From: Arthrobacter sp. AQ5-06 | GTDB taxonomy: Bacteria; Actinomycetota; Actinomycetes; Actinomycetales; Micrococcaceae | Reading direction: 5' to 3' | Assembly (NCBI RefSeq): GCF_003287955.1 | Contig: NZ_QMKP01000011.1 | Location: 107,917-171,916, forward strand | DNA: 64,000 nt | Shown here: positions 19,344 to 28,097 of the stretch, piece after piece | How positions within the stretch are numbered: position 1 is the first letter of the stretch | Layout of the letters: every line of letters starts with the position of its first letter | Program-made: the position numbers and the translations under genes | The notes under the pieces: generated by a model | What the model saw: only the letters and a program-made list of their open reading frames with translations | The model's database searches: none | What the model was told of the DNA's origin: nothing

Positions 19344-20663
19344 ATGACTCGCTCCGAAGACCTCTTCGCCCGTGCCCAGACCCTGATGCCCGGTGGCGTC
19401 AACTCACCTGTCCGTGCCTTCGGCTCCGTGGGGGGCACCCCGAGGTTTATGGTGTCGGCCAAGGGTCCATACCTGACCGATGCCGACGGCAAGGAATACG
19501 TCGACCTGGTCTGCTCCTGGGGCCCGGCGCTGCTGGGACACGCCCACCCGGCAGTCCTGGAGGCCGTTCACGCGGCTGTGGACCGCGGCCTCTCTTTCGG
19601 CGCGTCCACCCCGGACGAGGCCAACCTGGCAGCCATCGTCCAGGAGCGCGTCCCCGCTGCGGAGCGTGTACGGATGGTCTCCACCGGGACCGAGGCCACC
19701 ATGACGGCAGTCCGGTTGGCCCGAGGCTTCACCGGCCGGAACCTCATCATCAAGTTCGCCGGCTGCTACCACGGCCACTTGGACGGGCTGCTGGCTGCTG
19801 CGGGATCCGGTGTGGCCACGCTGGCGCTGCCGGGCTCGGCCGGCGTCACCGAAGCCACTGCCGCCGAAACGCTGGTCCTGCCCTACAACGACCTCGCCGC
19901 CGTCGAAGCCGCTTTTGCTGCGCACGGGCCGAACATCGCGGCCGTCATCACCGAAGCCGCCCCCGCCAACATGGGTGTGGTGACACCAGGGGAGGGCTTC
20001 AACCTGGGGCTGTCCCGCATCACCCGCGAGCACGGCGCCCTGCTGATCGTGGACGAAGTGCTCACCGGCTTCCGCACCGGTTATTCCGGCTACTGGGGGC
20101 TCACCGGCGGCGCTGCTGACGCCGCCGAGCCGTGGACGCCTGACCTGCTCACCTTCGGAAAGGTCATCGGCGGCGGAATGCCGACGGCGGCCCTCGGGGG
20201 GCGTGCCGACGTCATGGACTACCTTGCCCCCCTCGGCCCGGTGTACCAGGCAGGAACGCTGTCCGGGAACCCTGTGGCCATGGCAGCCGGCGTAGCAACC
20301 CTGACGCACGCCACCCGTGACGTCTACTCGTTTGTGGACGCCCGCTCGCTGGAGCTCTCCTCTGCGCTGTCCGCGGCCCTGGACAGTGCCGGCGTGGACC
20401 ACTCGATCCAGTTCGCCGGAAACCTCTTCTCCGTGGCGTTCGGCACGTCCGCCAGCGGCGTCCACAACTATGCTGACGCCCAGGCCCAGGAAACCTTCCG
20501 GTACGCGCCGTTCTTCCACTCCATGCTGGAATCCGGCGTTTACCTGCCGCCCTCGGTCTTCGAGGCGTGGTTCCTCTCGGCCGCCCACGACGACACCGCC
20601 ATGAACCGGATCTTTGACGCTCTCCCTGCCGCCGCGAAGGCCGCCGCAGCCGCCAAAGGTTAG
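19344..20663 (+). CDS. hemL: Glutamate-1-semialdehyde 2,1-aminomutase HemL
   Basis: PLP enzyme making 5-aminolevulinate from the HemA product. The 439-residue protein shows [19 protein letters not shown], the [11 protein letters not shown] and [20 protein letters not shown] blocks, [14 protein letters not shown] for cofactor binding, the PLP lysine in [13 protein letters not shown] and [16 protein letters not shown]. The frame is open from 18972 through the end of the luciferase-like gene, but the ATG at 19344, 92 bp after it, gives the family N-terminus. It ends the plus-strand heme block and is followed by a strong terminator. Confidence 0.95.
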   Translation: MTRSEDLFARAQTLMPGGVNSPVRAFGSVGGTPRFMVSAKGPYLTDADGKEYVDLVCSWGPALLGHAHPAVLEAVHAAVDRGLSFGASTPDEANLAAIVQERVPAAERVRMVSTGTEATMTAVRLARGFTGRNLIIKFAGCYHGHLDGLLAAAGSGVATLALPGSAGVTEATAAETLVLPYNDLAAVEAAFAAHGPNIAAVITEAAPANMGVVTPGEGFNLGLSRITREHGALLIVDEVLTGFRTGYSGYWGLTGGAADAAEPWTPDLLTFGKVIGGGMPTAALGGRADVMDYLAPLGPVYQAGTLSGNPVAMAAGVATLTHATRDVYSFVDARSLELSSALSAALDSAGVDHSIQFAGNLFSVAFGTSASGVHNYADAQAQETFRYAPFFHSMLESGVYLPPSVFEAWFLSAAHDDTAMNRIFDALPAAAKAAAAAKG

Positions 20664-20706
20664 TCCCGGCGTCGGGAGCCCTCCCACGCCGTCAACGGCT
20701 TAAACA

Positions 20707-20779
20707 AGAAAATCCCCGTCTCCCGGACAAATCCCCGCACCACGCGTGGGGGGAAAAGTCCAGGAGACGGGGATTTTCT
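20707..20779. terminator. Bidirectional intrinsic terminator after hemL
   Basis: AGAAAATCCCCGTCTCC at 20707-20723 pairs perfectly with GGAGACGGGGATTTTCT at 20763-20779. The loop contains a second CCCCGCAC/GTGGGGGG pairing. A/T tails on both sides let it serve hemL (plus) and the ABC transporter operon (minus). Confidence 0.9.
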
Positions 20780-20789
20780 ATTGCTGCGT

Positions 20790-21527
20790 CTATAGCACGT
20801 CCGAAAGGAAGCCCTTCAGGCGGTCCGTTGCGGGCGCCGTGAAGATCTGCTCGGGCGGACCCGATTCAACCACGACGCCGGCGTCCATAAACGTGACGGT
20901 GTCTGAGACGTTGCGGGAGAAGCCCATCTCGTGGGTCACCACCACCATGGTCATGCCGCCCTTGGCGAGGTCGGTCATCAGCGCCAGGACGCCCTTCACC
21001 AGCTCAGGGTCAAGGGCGGAGGTGGCCTCGTCAAAGAACATCACCTCAGGCTTCATGGCGAGGGCACGGGCGATCGCAACGCGCTGCTGTTGGCCGCCGG
21101 AGAGGTTGGCCGGGCGGGCATCAGCTTTGTGCTTGAGGCCCACTAGGTCCAGCTGCTCAAGGGCTTCGGCACGCGCCTGGTCGTTGGAGAGCTTCCGGAG
21201 CTTGCGCAGCGCGAGCGAGACGTTGTCCAACACGGTCTTGTGCGGGAACAGGTTGAACTGCTGGAAGACCATGCCGATCCTCTGGCGCAGCTCGTCCGGG
21301 TTGTCCTTCAGGACCGACCGGCCATCCAGCAGGATGTCGCCCTGGTCCGGTTCGATCAGCCGGTTCATGACCCGCAGGAGCGTCGACTTTCCGGAGCCGG
21401 ACGGACCGATAACCGAAGCCGTGGTGCCCTTCTCCACGTGGAGGTCGATGCCGCGGAGCACATGGTTATGCCCGAACGAAAGGTGCAGGTTCTTGCCGGT
21501 CAGGGTGCCGGAAGTAAATTCCGTCAT
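20790..21527 (-). CDS. Polar amino-acid ABC transporter, ATP-binding protein
   Basis: 245 residues with a full ATPase motif set: Walker [14 protein letters not shown], the Q-loop [13 protein letters not shown], signature [16 protein letters not shown], Walker [12 protein letters not shown] and the switch histidine in [10 protein letters not shown]. The sequence is of the GlnQ/HisP class that takes up polar amino acids. It is last in a minus-strand operon of binding protein, permease and ATPase, and its start overlaps the permease stop by 4 bases. Confidence 0.93.
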   Translation of the reverse strand: MTEFTSGTLTGKNLHLSFGHNHVLRGIDLHVEKGTTASVIGPSGSGKSTLLRVMNRLIEPDQGDILLDGRSVLKDNPDELRQRIGMVFQQFNLFPHKTVLDNVSLALRKLRKLSNDQARAEALEQLDLVGLKHKADARPANLSGGQQQRVAIARALAMKPEVMFFDEATSALDPELVKGVLALMTDLAKGGMTMVVVTHEMGFSRNVSDTVTFMDAGVVVESGPPEQIFTAPATDRLKGFLSDVL

Positions 21528-22288
21528 GCCTGTGCCCCCTTGCCGATAGGTGCCGCCAGCTCGTCCGGTTCCTTCTTCTCCGGCCGGCCGGTGCGGAGCC
21601 GGTTGTCGATGAAGTTCACGAAGTGGGTCAGCGGAACGGTCAGTATCAGATACAGAACGCCTGCGGCCACCAGCGGGGAAAGGTTCCCCGTGTTGGCCAT
21701 AGCGTCATTTCCGATCCGGAAGATCTCGCGGTCGGAGGCAGCCAGGCCCAGCACGAACACCAGGGAGGAATCCTTCAGCAGCGAGATGAACTGGTTTACC
21801 AGGGCAGGCAGCACGCGGCGGATGCCCTGCGGCACCACCACGAGGCGCATTGACTTGCCGTAGCTGAACCCCAAAGCACGGGAAGCCTCCAGCTGGCCTT
21901 TCTCCACGCTCTGGATACCGGAGCGGAAGATCTCACCGATGTAGGCGCCGGCGATCAGGGTCAGAGCCAGGATCCCGAGCGGATACGGATTCCGGTTACC
22001 GGTGAGTTCCCGGGCGATGGGGCTGAGCCCAATGCCGATCACCAGGATCACCAGGATGGCGGGCAGGCCCCGGAACAGATCGGTGTAGATCCTCGCTGCC
22101 CAGCGGGCGACCGGATTCCGGGAAATACCCATGAGTGCGAGAAGCAACCCCAGCAAGGAGCCGAGGATGCCCGAAGCCAAGGCCAGGATCAGGGTGTTGG
22201 GCAAGCCCACCGTGAGAAGGGAGGGGACGACTTTCGCCATTTCCTCCCAGTTGAGGAACGTTTCACCCAGCTGGTCCAGGAGATCCAT
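21524..22288 (-). CDS. Polar amino-acid ABC transporter, permease
   Basis: About 254 residues with several membrane segments and the conserved EAA-type coupling motif ([25 protein letters not shown] region, with the glycine spaced as expected). The family block [17 protein letters not shown] is also present. The frame is open to 22378 inside the end of the binding-protein gene; the ATG at 22288 starts at [14 protein letters not shown] and leaves a 17-bp gap. One permease gene only, so it probably works as a homodimer. Confidence 0.92.
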   Translation of the reverse strand: MDLLDQLGETFLNWEEMAKVVPSLLTVGLPNTLILALASGILGSLLGLLLALMGISRNPVARWAARIYTDLFRGLPAILVILVIGIGLSPIARELTGNRNPYPLGILALTLIAGAYIGEIFRSGIQSVEKGQLEASRALGFSYGKSMRLVVVPQGIRRVLPALVNQFISLLKDSSLVFVLGLAASDREIFRIGNDAMANTGNLSPLVAAGVLYLILTVPLTHFVNFIDNRLRTGRPEKKEPDELAAPIGKGAQA

Positions 22289-22305
22289 AAGCGGATAGGC
22301 CCAGA

Positions 22306-23241
22306 TCAGCTCTGGGGAGCCGGAGCAGCTTTGCTTCCCGGCTTCCAGTCGGCGGGGGTCTCGCGGTCCGGGTACCATTCCTTGGTCAGCTTGGACCAGG
22401 TGCCGTCAGCAATCACAGCGTCCAGCCCGGAGTTCAAAGCGTCGATCAGGGCCTTGTTGTCCTTGTTCACTGCGTAGGCGGTGAAGTTCTGCGTGTTCAC
22501 CACGGACTCGGCGATGACAGTTCCGTCGCCTTCCTTCACCTGGCCGGTTGCCTGCTGCGAGGGTGCCACCCAGGCGTCGATCTGGCCGTTACGCAGGTTG
22601 GCGTACACGGTGGCGTAGTCCGGGAAACGGACCGGCTCAAGCTTCAGGGTGTTGGTGACGTAATCGTCCTGGACCGTGCCCTGGACGACGCCGATGCGGA
22701 CATTGGCATCCAGGTCTGCGAAACCCTTGACGTCGCTGTCGGTCTTGGCAACTACAGCCATAAAGCCGAAGTCGTAGCCGTTGGTGAAGCCCACGTTGGC
22801 GCGGCGCGCGTCAGTGGTGGAAATCGAGGACGATCCCAGATCGAACTGCTTGGTCTGTACCTGGGAGAGCAGCGCCGAGAAGTCGGTGGCGACGAATTCA
22901 ACTTCGAGGCCAAGCTTGCCGGCAACGGCGCGCAGCAGCTCGTTGTCGTAGCCGGTGAACTTGCCGGCCGGGTCGATGAAGATGTTCGGCGGCGCGTCGG
23001 AGAGCGTGCCAACCTCCAGCTTGCCTTCGGTGTTGAGGCCCAGCTTGGTCTTGTCGATCTGTTCCAGCGGCGTGACATCGGCGGTGGTGTACTTGTCCAG
23101 CGTCTGCTGGTCGCTTCCGGCGAGGGCATCCGTGGGCGTGCCGCTCGGCTGGGCAGTCCCCGTGCCGCAGGCGGCCAGCGAGACAGCAAGGGCAACCGCG
23201 ACAGGAACGCTGGTCAGCCACTTCATGGCTTTGGTCTTCAT
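22306..23241 (-). CDS. Amino-acid ABC transporter substrate-binding lipoprotein
   Basis: About 311 residues. A lipoprotein signal (AVALAVSLAACGT) places it on the outer face of the membrane. The mature part has the family-3 binding-protein pattern: LEVGTLSDAPPNIFID, FTGYDNELLRAVAGKLG, ATDFSALLSQVQTKQFDLGSS and a second-lobe DYATVYANLRNGQIDAWV. Ligand specificity within polar amino acids cannot be read. The frame is open to 23268; ATG 23241 gives MKTKAMKWL, the normal basic start of a signal peptide, with GGAAAG upstream. Confidence 0.9.
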   Translation of the reverse strand: MKTKAMKWLTSVPVAVALAVSLAACGTGTAQPSGTPTDALAGSDQQTLDKYTTADVTPLEQIDKTKLGLNTEGKLEVGTLSDAPPNIFIDPAGKFTGYDNELLRAVAGKLGLEVEFVATDFSALLSQVQTKQFDLGSSSISTTDARRANVGFTNGYDFGFMAVVAKTDSDVKGFADLDANVRIGVVQGTVQDDYVTNTLKLEPVRFPDYATVYANLRNGQIDAWVAPSQQATGQVKEGDGTVIAESVVNTQNFTAYAVNKDNKALIDALNSGLDAVIADGTWSKLTKEWYPDRETPADWKPGSKAAPAPQS

Positions 23242-23547
23242 GAGAAAGTCACTTTCCATCAGAGTCATAAGTTCAACCGGGCCGAAGGCTGCGCGTGTGG
23301 CGCCTGGCGCCTTGCTCCCACTGCGGACCGGCCGGGGCGGGGTTACCGCTGAACTTAATCATCTCATTTCCGGCTTTCAGCGCTTTCGCACGAATAAAGA
23401 CATGCTTCATGGCACATTTTACCGAATTAATGGCTGAAGGAAACTCCTCCTGAACATCTGATGAATGGATGCTGCCTGCGTGGCCGAATCTGAGGGTTCC
23501 GGCGGCGGCAGTCCGCGGTTCCGGCCTAATTGTGAGTTAGCTCTCAG
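23242..23547. other. Intergenic region upstream of the ABC operon
   Basis: About 300 bp between the start of the binding-protein gene and the end of the exonuclease gene, both on the minus strand. It should hold the transporter promoter. An AT-richer patch near 23395-23435 (ACGAATAAAG, ACCGAATTAATGG) is the likeliest place. I see no gene, RNA or strong hairpin. Confidence 0.4.
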
Positions 23548-24255
23548 CTAGAAGTCCCCGCTGGCGTCTTCCGGGGGAAGGACGGGCCAGTCCCCTTCGA
23601 TGACGGCGGCGGGCTTGGTCTTACGCAGGTAGTTCTGGAAGTCCGACGCTTGGCTGACAGCCCATTCCTTTTGCAGTTCGTGAAGGTGGCTGGCCGGCAT
23701 CTTGAGCTTGGGGAACTTGATGGCCATGGCATCCAGCATCCGGAGCGTGGCCAAGGCGTCCGCGGCCGACGTATGGGCGTTGTCCAGCGTGATGCCGTAT
23801 TCCTCACACAGGGCCGTCAATGTGCGTTTACCCTTGCGGTATCGGTCCACCTGCTTGTTCATGATGAACGGGTCCAGGACGGGGAACCGGCTCAACTGCC
23901 GGACGCCATAGCGGGCGGACTCAGCGGCCAGGACGGTGAAGTCGTAGCTGGCGTTGAAGGCAATGACCGGAATGCCGGCGTCGAAGAGGTCCTGCAGGAC
24001 AGTTGCGAGCTCCTCTGTGACTTCATGGGCCGGCCGTCCCTCACGCCGGGCCTGCTCCGTGGTGATGCCGTGGATATCGCTGGCCTCGGTGGGGATTTCG
24101 ACGCCAGGATCGGCCAGCCATTCGTGTTCGGTAATCACGTCCCCCTTCTGGTCCACCACTGTCACCGACGCTGTGACGATGCGCGCGGCACGCGAATTCC
24201 GTCCGGTGGTTTCGAGATCGAAGGCTGCGCGGGGAAGGGTGTTCCAGGTGGTCAT
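23548..24255 (-). CDS. DEDDh 3'-5' exonuclease (DnaQ-like)
   Basis: 235 residues with the DEDDh exonuclease motifs: Exo I AAFDLETTGRNSRAARIV, Exo II VIAFNASYDFTVLAAES and Exo III HTSAADALATLRML with the general-base histidine. It is a stand-alone exonuclease with no polymerase or BRCT part. It lies divergent from the alkyltransferase-like gene with 63 bp between them, next to the helicase-nuclease operon, so a repair or nucleic-acid turnover role is likely. Confidence 0.92.
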   Translation of the reverse strand: MTTWNTLPRAAFDLETTGRNSRAARIVTASVTVVDQKGDVITEHEWLADPGVEIPTEASDIHGITTEQARREGRPAHEVTEELATVLQDLFDAGIPVIAFNASYDFTVLAAESARYGVRQLSRFPVLDPFIMNKQVDRYRKGKRTLTALCEEYGITLDNAHTSAADALATLRMLDAMAIKFPKLKMPASHLHELQKEWAVSQASDFQNYLRKTKPAAVIEGDWPVLPPEDASGDF

Positions 24256-24318
24256 GCTTCAACGCTACCGGCCAGCACCGACAGGATCCCGCAGCGCCAC
24301 TGCCGGTAATCTGGATGT

Positions 24319-24735
24319 ATGCGGACTGAGTACATTGACGCAGTGCTCGCGCTCGTCGGGCTGGTTCCGCCCGGAACCGCACTGGCCTACGGCGATGTGG
24401 CCGAGCTGCTGGGGTCCGGCGGCCCCCGGCAGGTGGGCCACGTTATGAGCCACTACGGCAGCCAGGTCCAGTGGTGGCGCATCCTGAAGGCAAGCGGCCA
24501 CGGTCCGGAAGGCCACGAGGCCGAAGCCCTCCGCTACTACCTGCAGGAGGGGACGCCGCTGCTCGGCAACCACGATGCCTACCTGCGCACCGGCGAAGGC
24601 AGTTGGCGGGTGGACCTGATGGCAGCACGCTGGGCACCGGGCGAGGATGGCTTCGACCGGATCGACGCTATTGCGGAGCAGCTGGAGCGGCGGCTGCATA
24701 GATTGTCGGTGGCTGATGATGAAATGTCTGTGTGA
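24319..24735 (+). CDS. Alkyltransferase-like protein (MGMT fold)
   Basis: 138 residues of the Ada/MGMT C-terminal fold: TEYIDAVLALVGLVPPGTALAYGDVAELLG with the DNA-binding helix, then QVGHVMSHYGSQVQWWRIL. The active-site PCHR of true O6-alkylguanine transferases is absent; the position reads WWRIL, the mark of ATL proteins, which bind alkylated bases and hand them to nucleotide excision repair. The gene has an ATG start. Its stop overlaps the adnA GTG, so it is translationally coupled to the helicase-nuclease pair. Confidence 0.9.
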   Translation: MRTEYIDAVLALVGLVPPGTALAYGDVAELLGSGGPRQVGHVMSHYGSQVQWWRILKASGHGPEGHEAEALRYYLQEGTPLLGNHDAYLRTGEGSWRVDLMAARWAPGEDGFDRIDAIAEQLERRLHRLSVADDEMSV

Positions 24736-27700
24736 CCGTAACAATCCCTGATGTCGACCCAGCCGAGTCCGCACGCACGTCAGCTTGGCCCGCGTCCCGA
24801 CGTTCCGGCGGAACGGGCCTGCGGCTTCTTCCGCCGCGGCAGCTGCACGCCGACGTTCCGGCGTTGTCCGCAGGCCAGCGCGACGCCGTCGACGTGCCCC
24901 ACGGGTCCGGGCCCGTCCTGGTTCCCGGCGCGCCGGGAACCGGAAAATCAACGGTCCTGATCGAAGCCGCCGTCCGTCGGGCCCTGCAGGACGGCGTGGA
25001 CCCGGAGCGGATCCTCATTCTGGCCCCCGGACGCCTCGCCGCCGACTCACTCCGCGACCGCTTCACCGCACGGCTGGACAGGAGCTTGAGCACCACGCCG
25101 GCCCGGACCTGGGCCGCCTATGCGTTTGACCTGATCCGGCGGGCGAAGGCAGAAGGAATCCTTCCGCTTCCGCGCGCGCCGCGCCTCCTGTCTGGCCCGG
25201 AACAGGACCTCATTATCCGCGAACTCCTGGAGGGCCACCGGATGCCCGGCCTGGAACTTCCGTGGCCTGCGGACCTGGAATTGGCACTGGAGACACGGGG
25301 TTTCCGCCACGAGGTACGGCAACTCTTCGACCGGATCATCGAATCCGGCCGGACAGCCGGTGACCTTGAGGAGCTGGGCCATCAGTGCGGCCGGCCGGAC
25401 TGGATCGCTGCGGCGGCACTGTACGCCGAGTACCGGGACGTCCTGGACCTGCGAATGCCGGAGGCCTTCGATCCCGCCGGCATCATCACCACGGCACGCC
25501 AGATCTTCCAGGACGAGCCTGACTTCCTGGCTGCGGAACGGGATCGTCTCCAGCTGGTGCTGGTGGACGATGTGCAGGAGGCAAACCCCGCCGTTTTCGA
25601 ACTGCTCGCCGACATCGCCGCCGGCAAGGACTGCTATGTCGCCTTCTCCCCGGATACCGTGGTGCAGGGTTTCCGCGGGGCCAGGCCCGACCTGGTCGCG
25701 GAGCTGCCGCGCCTGCTCTCTGCGGAAGCCGGCGTCATCGAGCGGCCGCTCTGGCACACCCATCGGCACGCCCCCGCCATCGCCGAGGCCTGGCTCGGCG
25801 TCGCGGGCCGGATCTCGCAGCGTGCGGGCGGCCAGCTGGCCAGGCGGCTCGAGCAGCCCGAACCCCTCGCCGGAACCGCGCACGGCCCCGCCGCCGTCGT
25901 CGAACCCCAACCTCAGTCCGCCGGCAGGGTGGAAGCACACCTGGTACCGTCCCCGGTCCACGAACTGCGGTACGTTGCCCAGCGGATCCTGGACCAGCAC
26001 GTCAACCGTGGCCGCGACCTGGCCCAGATCGCCGTGATCGTGCGTAACGGCGGACAGCTCAGTGAGCTGCAGCGCTACCTCACGGGCCAGGGGATCCCGG
26101 TACGCGTTCCGGTGGCCGAATCCGCGGTCCGCGATGAAGTGGCCGTGCGCCCGCTGTTGGACGCCTACGCCATAGCACTGGACCCCGAGCTGCTGACGCC
26201 GGAGGCCGCCGTCGCATTGCTGACCTCGCGCATTGGAGGCGCCACGTCCATTGAACTCCGCCGGCTCCGGCAGTCGCTCAGGCGGGAGGAACTGCAGGGC
26301 GGCGGCGGACGGACCAGTGACGCCCTGCTGGTCGAAGCACTGTTGGAACCCGGCGCCTTGGGGACGCTGGGCCTGGAGGGCCGTTCCGCGCGCCGGACCG
26401 CCCGCATGATCCAGGCCGGGCGGAGCGCCGCCGCCGAGCCCGGAGCCAATGCCGAGACCGTTCTCTGGGCACTGTGGCACGCCACCGGACTGGCCAACGC
26501 GTGGACCGAATCTGCCCTCACCGGAGGTTCCCACGGAGCCCGCGCCGACCGGGACCTCGATGCCATGATGGCGCTTTTCCACACAGCCGAGCGCTACGTG
26601 GACCAGATGCCGGGCGCCGGGCCGGAGCAGTTCCTCGAGTACCTCCTGAACCAGGAGCTGCCCATGGACACTCTGGCCGCGCGGGCCCAGGTGGACGACG
26701 CCGTCGAACTGATGACCCCGGCCAGTGCTGCCGGCCGGCAGTGGCCCGTGGTCATTGTGGCGGGGCTGCAGGAAGGCGTGTGGCCCAACACCCGGCTCCG
26801 CGGTGAGCTTCTGGGCAGCAGCCTTTACGCTGACGCCGTCGAACACGGCGTCAGCTATGCATTGCAGCTGGACCCGCTGAGCCGGCTGCGGGAAATCCGT
26901 TACGACGAACTCCGGAGCTTTTCCACGGCCGTTTCCAGGGCCTGCGAGATGCTGATCTGCACCGCTGTTTCGTCCGAGGATGATCAGCCTTCGTCCTTCC
27001 TTGATTATGTGGCGCCGCTTGAGCCGGGTGCCGAGGGCAGGGGGTTCACGCCGGTGGAACGGCCCATGACCCTTCGCGCCCTGGTGGCAGAACTGCGCCA
27101 ATACGCGCAGCTGGATGGAAGGTATGAGCCCGAAGCCGCGGAGGCTGCCAAGGTCCTGGCCGGACTTGCCGTGGCGGAGCCGCCTGTCCCGGGAGCGCAT
27201 CCGGACAGCTGGTGGGGCCTGCCTCCCTTGACGACCTCGGATCCGGTTGTCCCGCCCGGAGGGACCGTTTACGTCTCGCCGTCAAAGGTGGAATCCGTGC
27301 AGAAATCACCGCTCGACTGGTTTGTGCAGGCGGCAGGGGGCGAGGCCGCCGCCGATTTTGCCCGGACCCTGGGAACCCTGGTCCACGCGATCGCGCAGGA
27401 CCTGCCGGAAGCCTCCGGGGGCGAGTACGTCGCCGAACTCATCCGCCGGTGGCCAACCCTGGGGATGAAGGACAACTGGGAAGGCAAACTCGACTTCCAG
27501 CGTGCCGAAACAATGGTGCGCAAGCTCGCCCAGTATGTCCTGGTGATGCGGAGTGAGGGCCGGAGCCTGCTGGGCGTCGAGCAGGACTTTGAGGTCCGGC
27601 TGCCCGACGTTCCGCCGGCGCTGGCGGACTCGGGCGATGGCCAGGGCGGCGATGCGCGGGCCGCCGTGCTCCGCGGCCAGGTTGACCGGCTGGAGATCGA

Positions 27701-28097
27701 CGCCGAAGGGAGGCTGGTCATTGTGGACCTCAAGACAGGAAAGCGGCAGCCGGGCAAGACCGAGTTGTCTCGCCATCCCCAGCTGGGGGCCTACCAGGCG
27801 GCGGTCCTGGCAGGCGGTTTCGCAGAGGTACACGGACTGCCCGGCTCAGCAGTGCCGGGCGGCGCAGTGCTGGCGCAGCTCGGAACAAGCACCAAGGGCC
27901 CCGGCGTCCAGCAGCAGGATCCGTTGGAGGCCCAGGACAACTGGGCGCTGGACATCGTCACCGATGCGGCCGCGGTAATGTCCGGCAACAGCTTCGAAGC
28001 CAGGCATGACCCGGCAAAGAGCAGCCACGGGGGGCACGGCTGCAGGCTCCCTGAGGTCTGTCCGCTCTGTGTCCGCGGGAAGCAGGTCACCGAATGA
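24732..28097 (+). CDS. adnA: AdnA-type helicase-nuclease subunit (UvrD-like motor plus RecB-type nuclease)
   Basis: 1121 residues, partner of the following gene in the actinobacterial AdnAB double-strand-break resection machine. The N-terminal half has Walker A VPGAPGTGKSTVLIE and a Walker B-like LVLVDDVQEANPAV, which departs from the usual DExxQDT pattern and hints at a weak motor, as known for mycobacterial AdnA. Later motifs include PVVIVAGLQEGVWPN. The C-terminal nuclease domain has LVIVDLKTGKRQPG, and a CxxxxxCxxC cluster (CRLPEVCPLC) fits the Fe-S cluster of AdnA/AddB proteins. GTGA overlap with the ATL gene and ATGA overlap with adnB indicate a coupled operon. Confidence 0.9.
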   Translation: MTVTIPDVDPAESARTSAWPASRRSGGTGLRLLPPRQLHADVPALSAGQRDAVDVPHGSGPVLVPGAPGTGKSTVLIEAAVRRALQDGVDPERILILAPGRLAADSLRDRFTARLDRSLSTTPARTWAAYAFDLIRRAKAEGILPLPRAPRLLSGPEQDLIIRELLEGHRMPGLELPWPADLELALETRGFRHEVRQLFDRIIESGRTAGDLEELGHQCGRPDWIAAAALYAEYRDVLDLRMPEAFDPAGIITTARQIFQDEPDFLAAERDRLQLVLVDDVQEANPAVFELLADIAAGKDCYVAFSPDTVVQGFRGARPDLVAELPRLLSAEAGVIERPLWHTHRHAPAIAEAWLGVAGRISQRAGGQLARRLEQPEPLAGTAHGPAAVVEPQPQSAGRVEAHLVPSPVHELRYVAQRILDQHVNRGRDLAQIAVIVRNGGQLSELQRYLTGQGIPVRVPVAESAVRDEVAVRPLLDAYAIALDPELLTPEAAVALLTSRIGGATSIELRRLRQSLRREELQGGGGRTSDALLVEALLEPGALGTLGLEGRSARRTARMIQAGRSAAAEPGANAETVLWALWHATGLANAWTESALTGGSHGARADRDLDAMMALFHTAERYVDQMPGAGPEQFLEYLLNQELPMDTLAARAQVDDAVELMTPASAAGRQWPVVIVAGLQEGVWPNTRLRGELLGSSLYADAVEHGVSYALQLDPLSRLREIRYDELRSFSTAVSRACEMLICTAVSSEDDQPSSFLDYVAPLEPGAEGRGFTPVERPMTLRALVAELRQYAQLDGRYEPEAAEAAKVLAGLAVAEPPVPGAHPDSWWGLPPLTTSDPVVPPGGTVYVSPSKVESVQKSPLDWFVQAAGGEAAADFARTLGTLVHAIAQDLPEASGGEYVAELIRRWPTLGMKDNWEGKLDFQRAETMVRKLAQYVLVMRSEGRSLLGVEQDFEVRLPDVPPALADSGDGQGGDARAAVLRGQVDRLEIDAEGRLVIVDLKTGKRQPGKTELSRHPQLGAYQAAVLAGGFAEVHGLPGSAVPGGAVLAQLGTSTKGPGVQQQDPLEAQDNWALDIVTDAAAVMSGNSFEARHDPAKSSHGGHGCRLPEVCPLCVRGKQVTE

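Noticed and set aside
25047..27200. 717-codon minus-strand open frame inside adnA
   Set aside because: It lies fully antisense to a motif-rich helicase gene and contains no protein-like domain.
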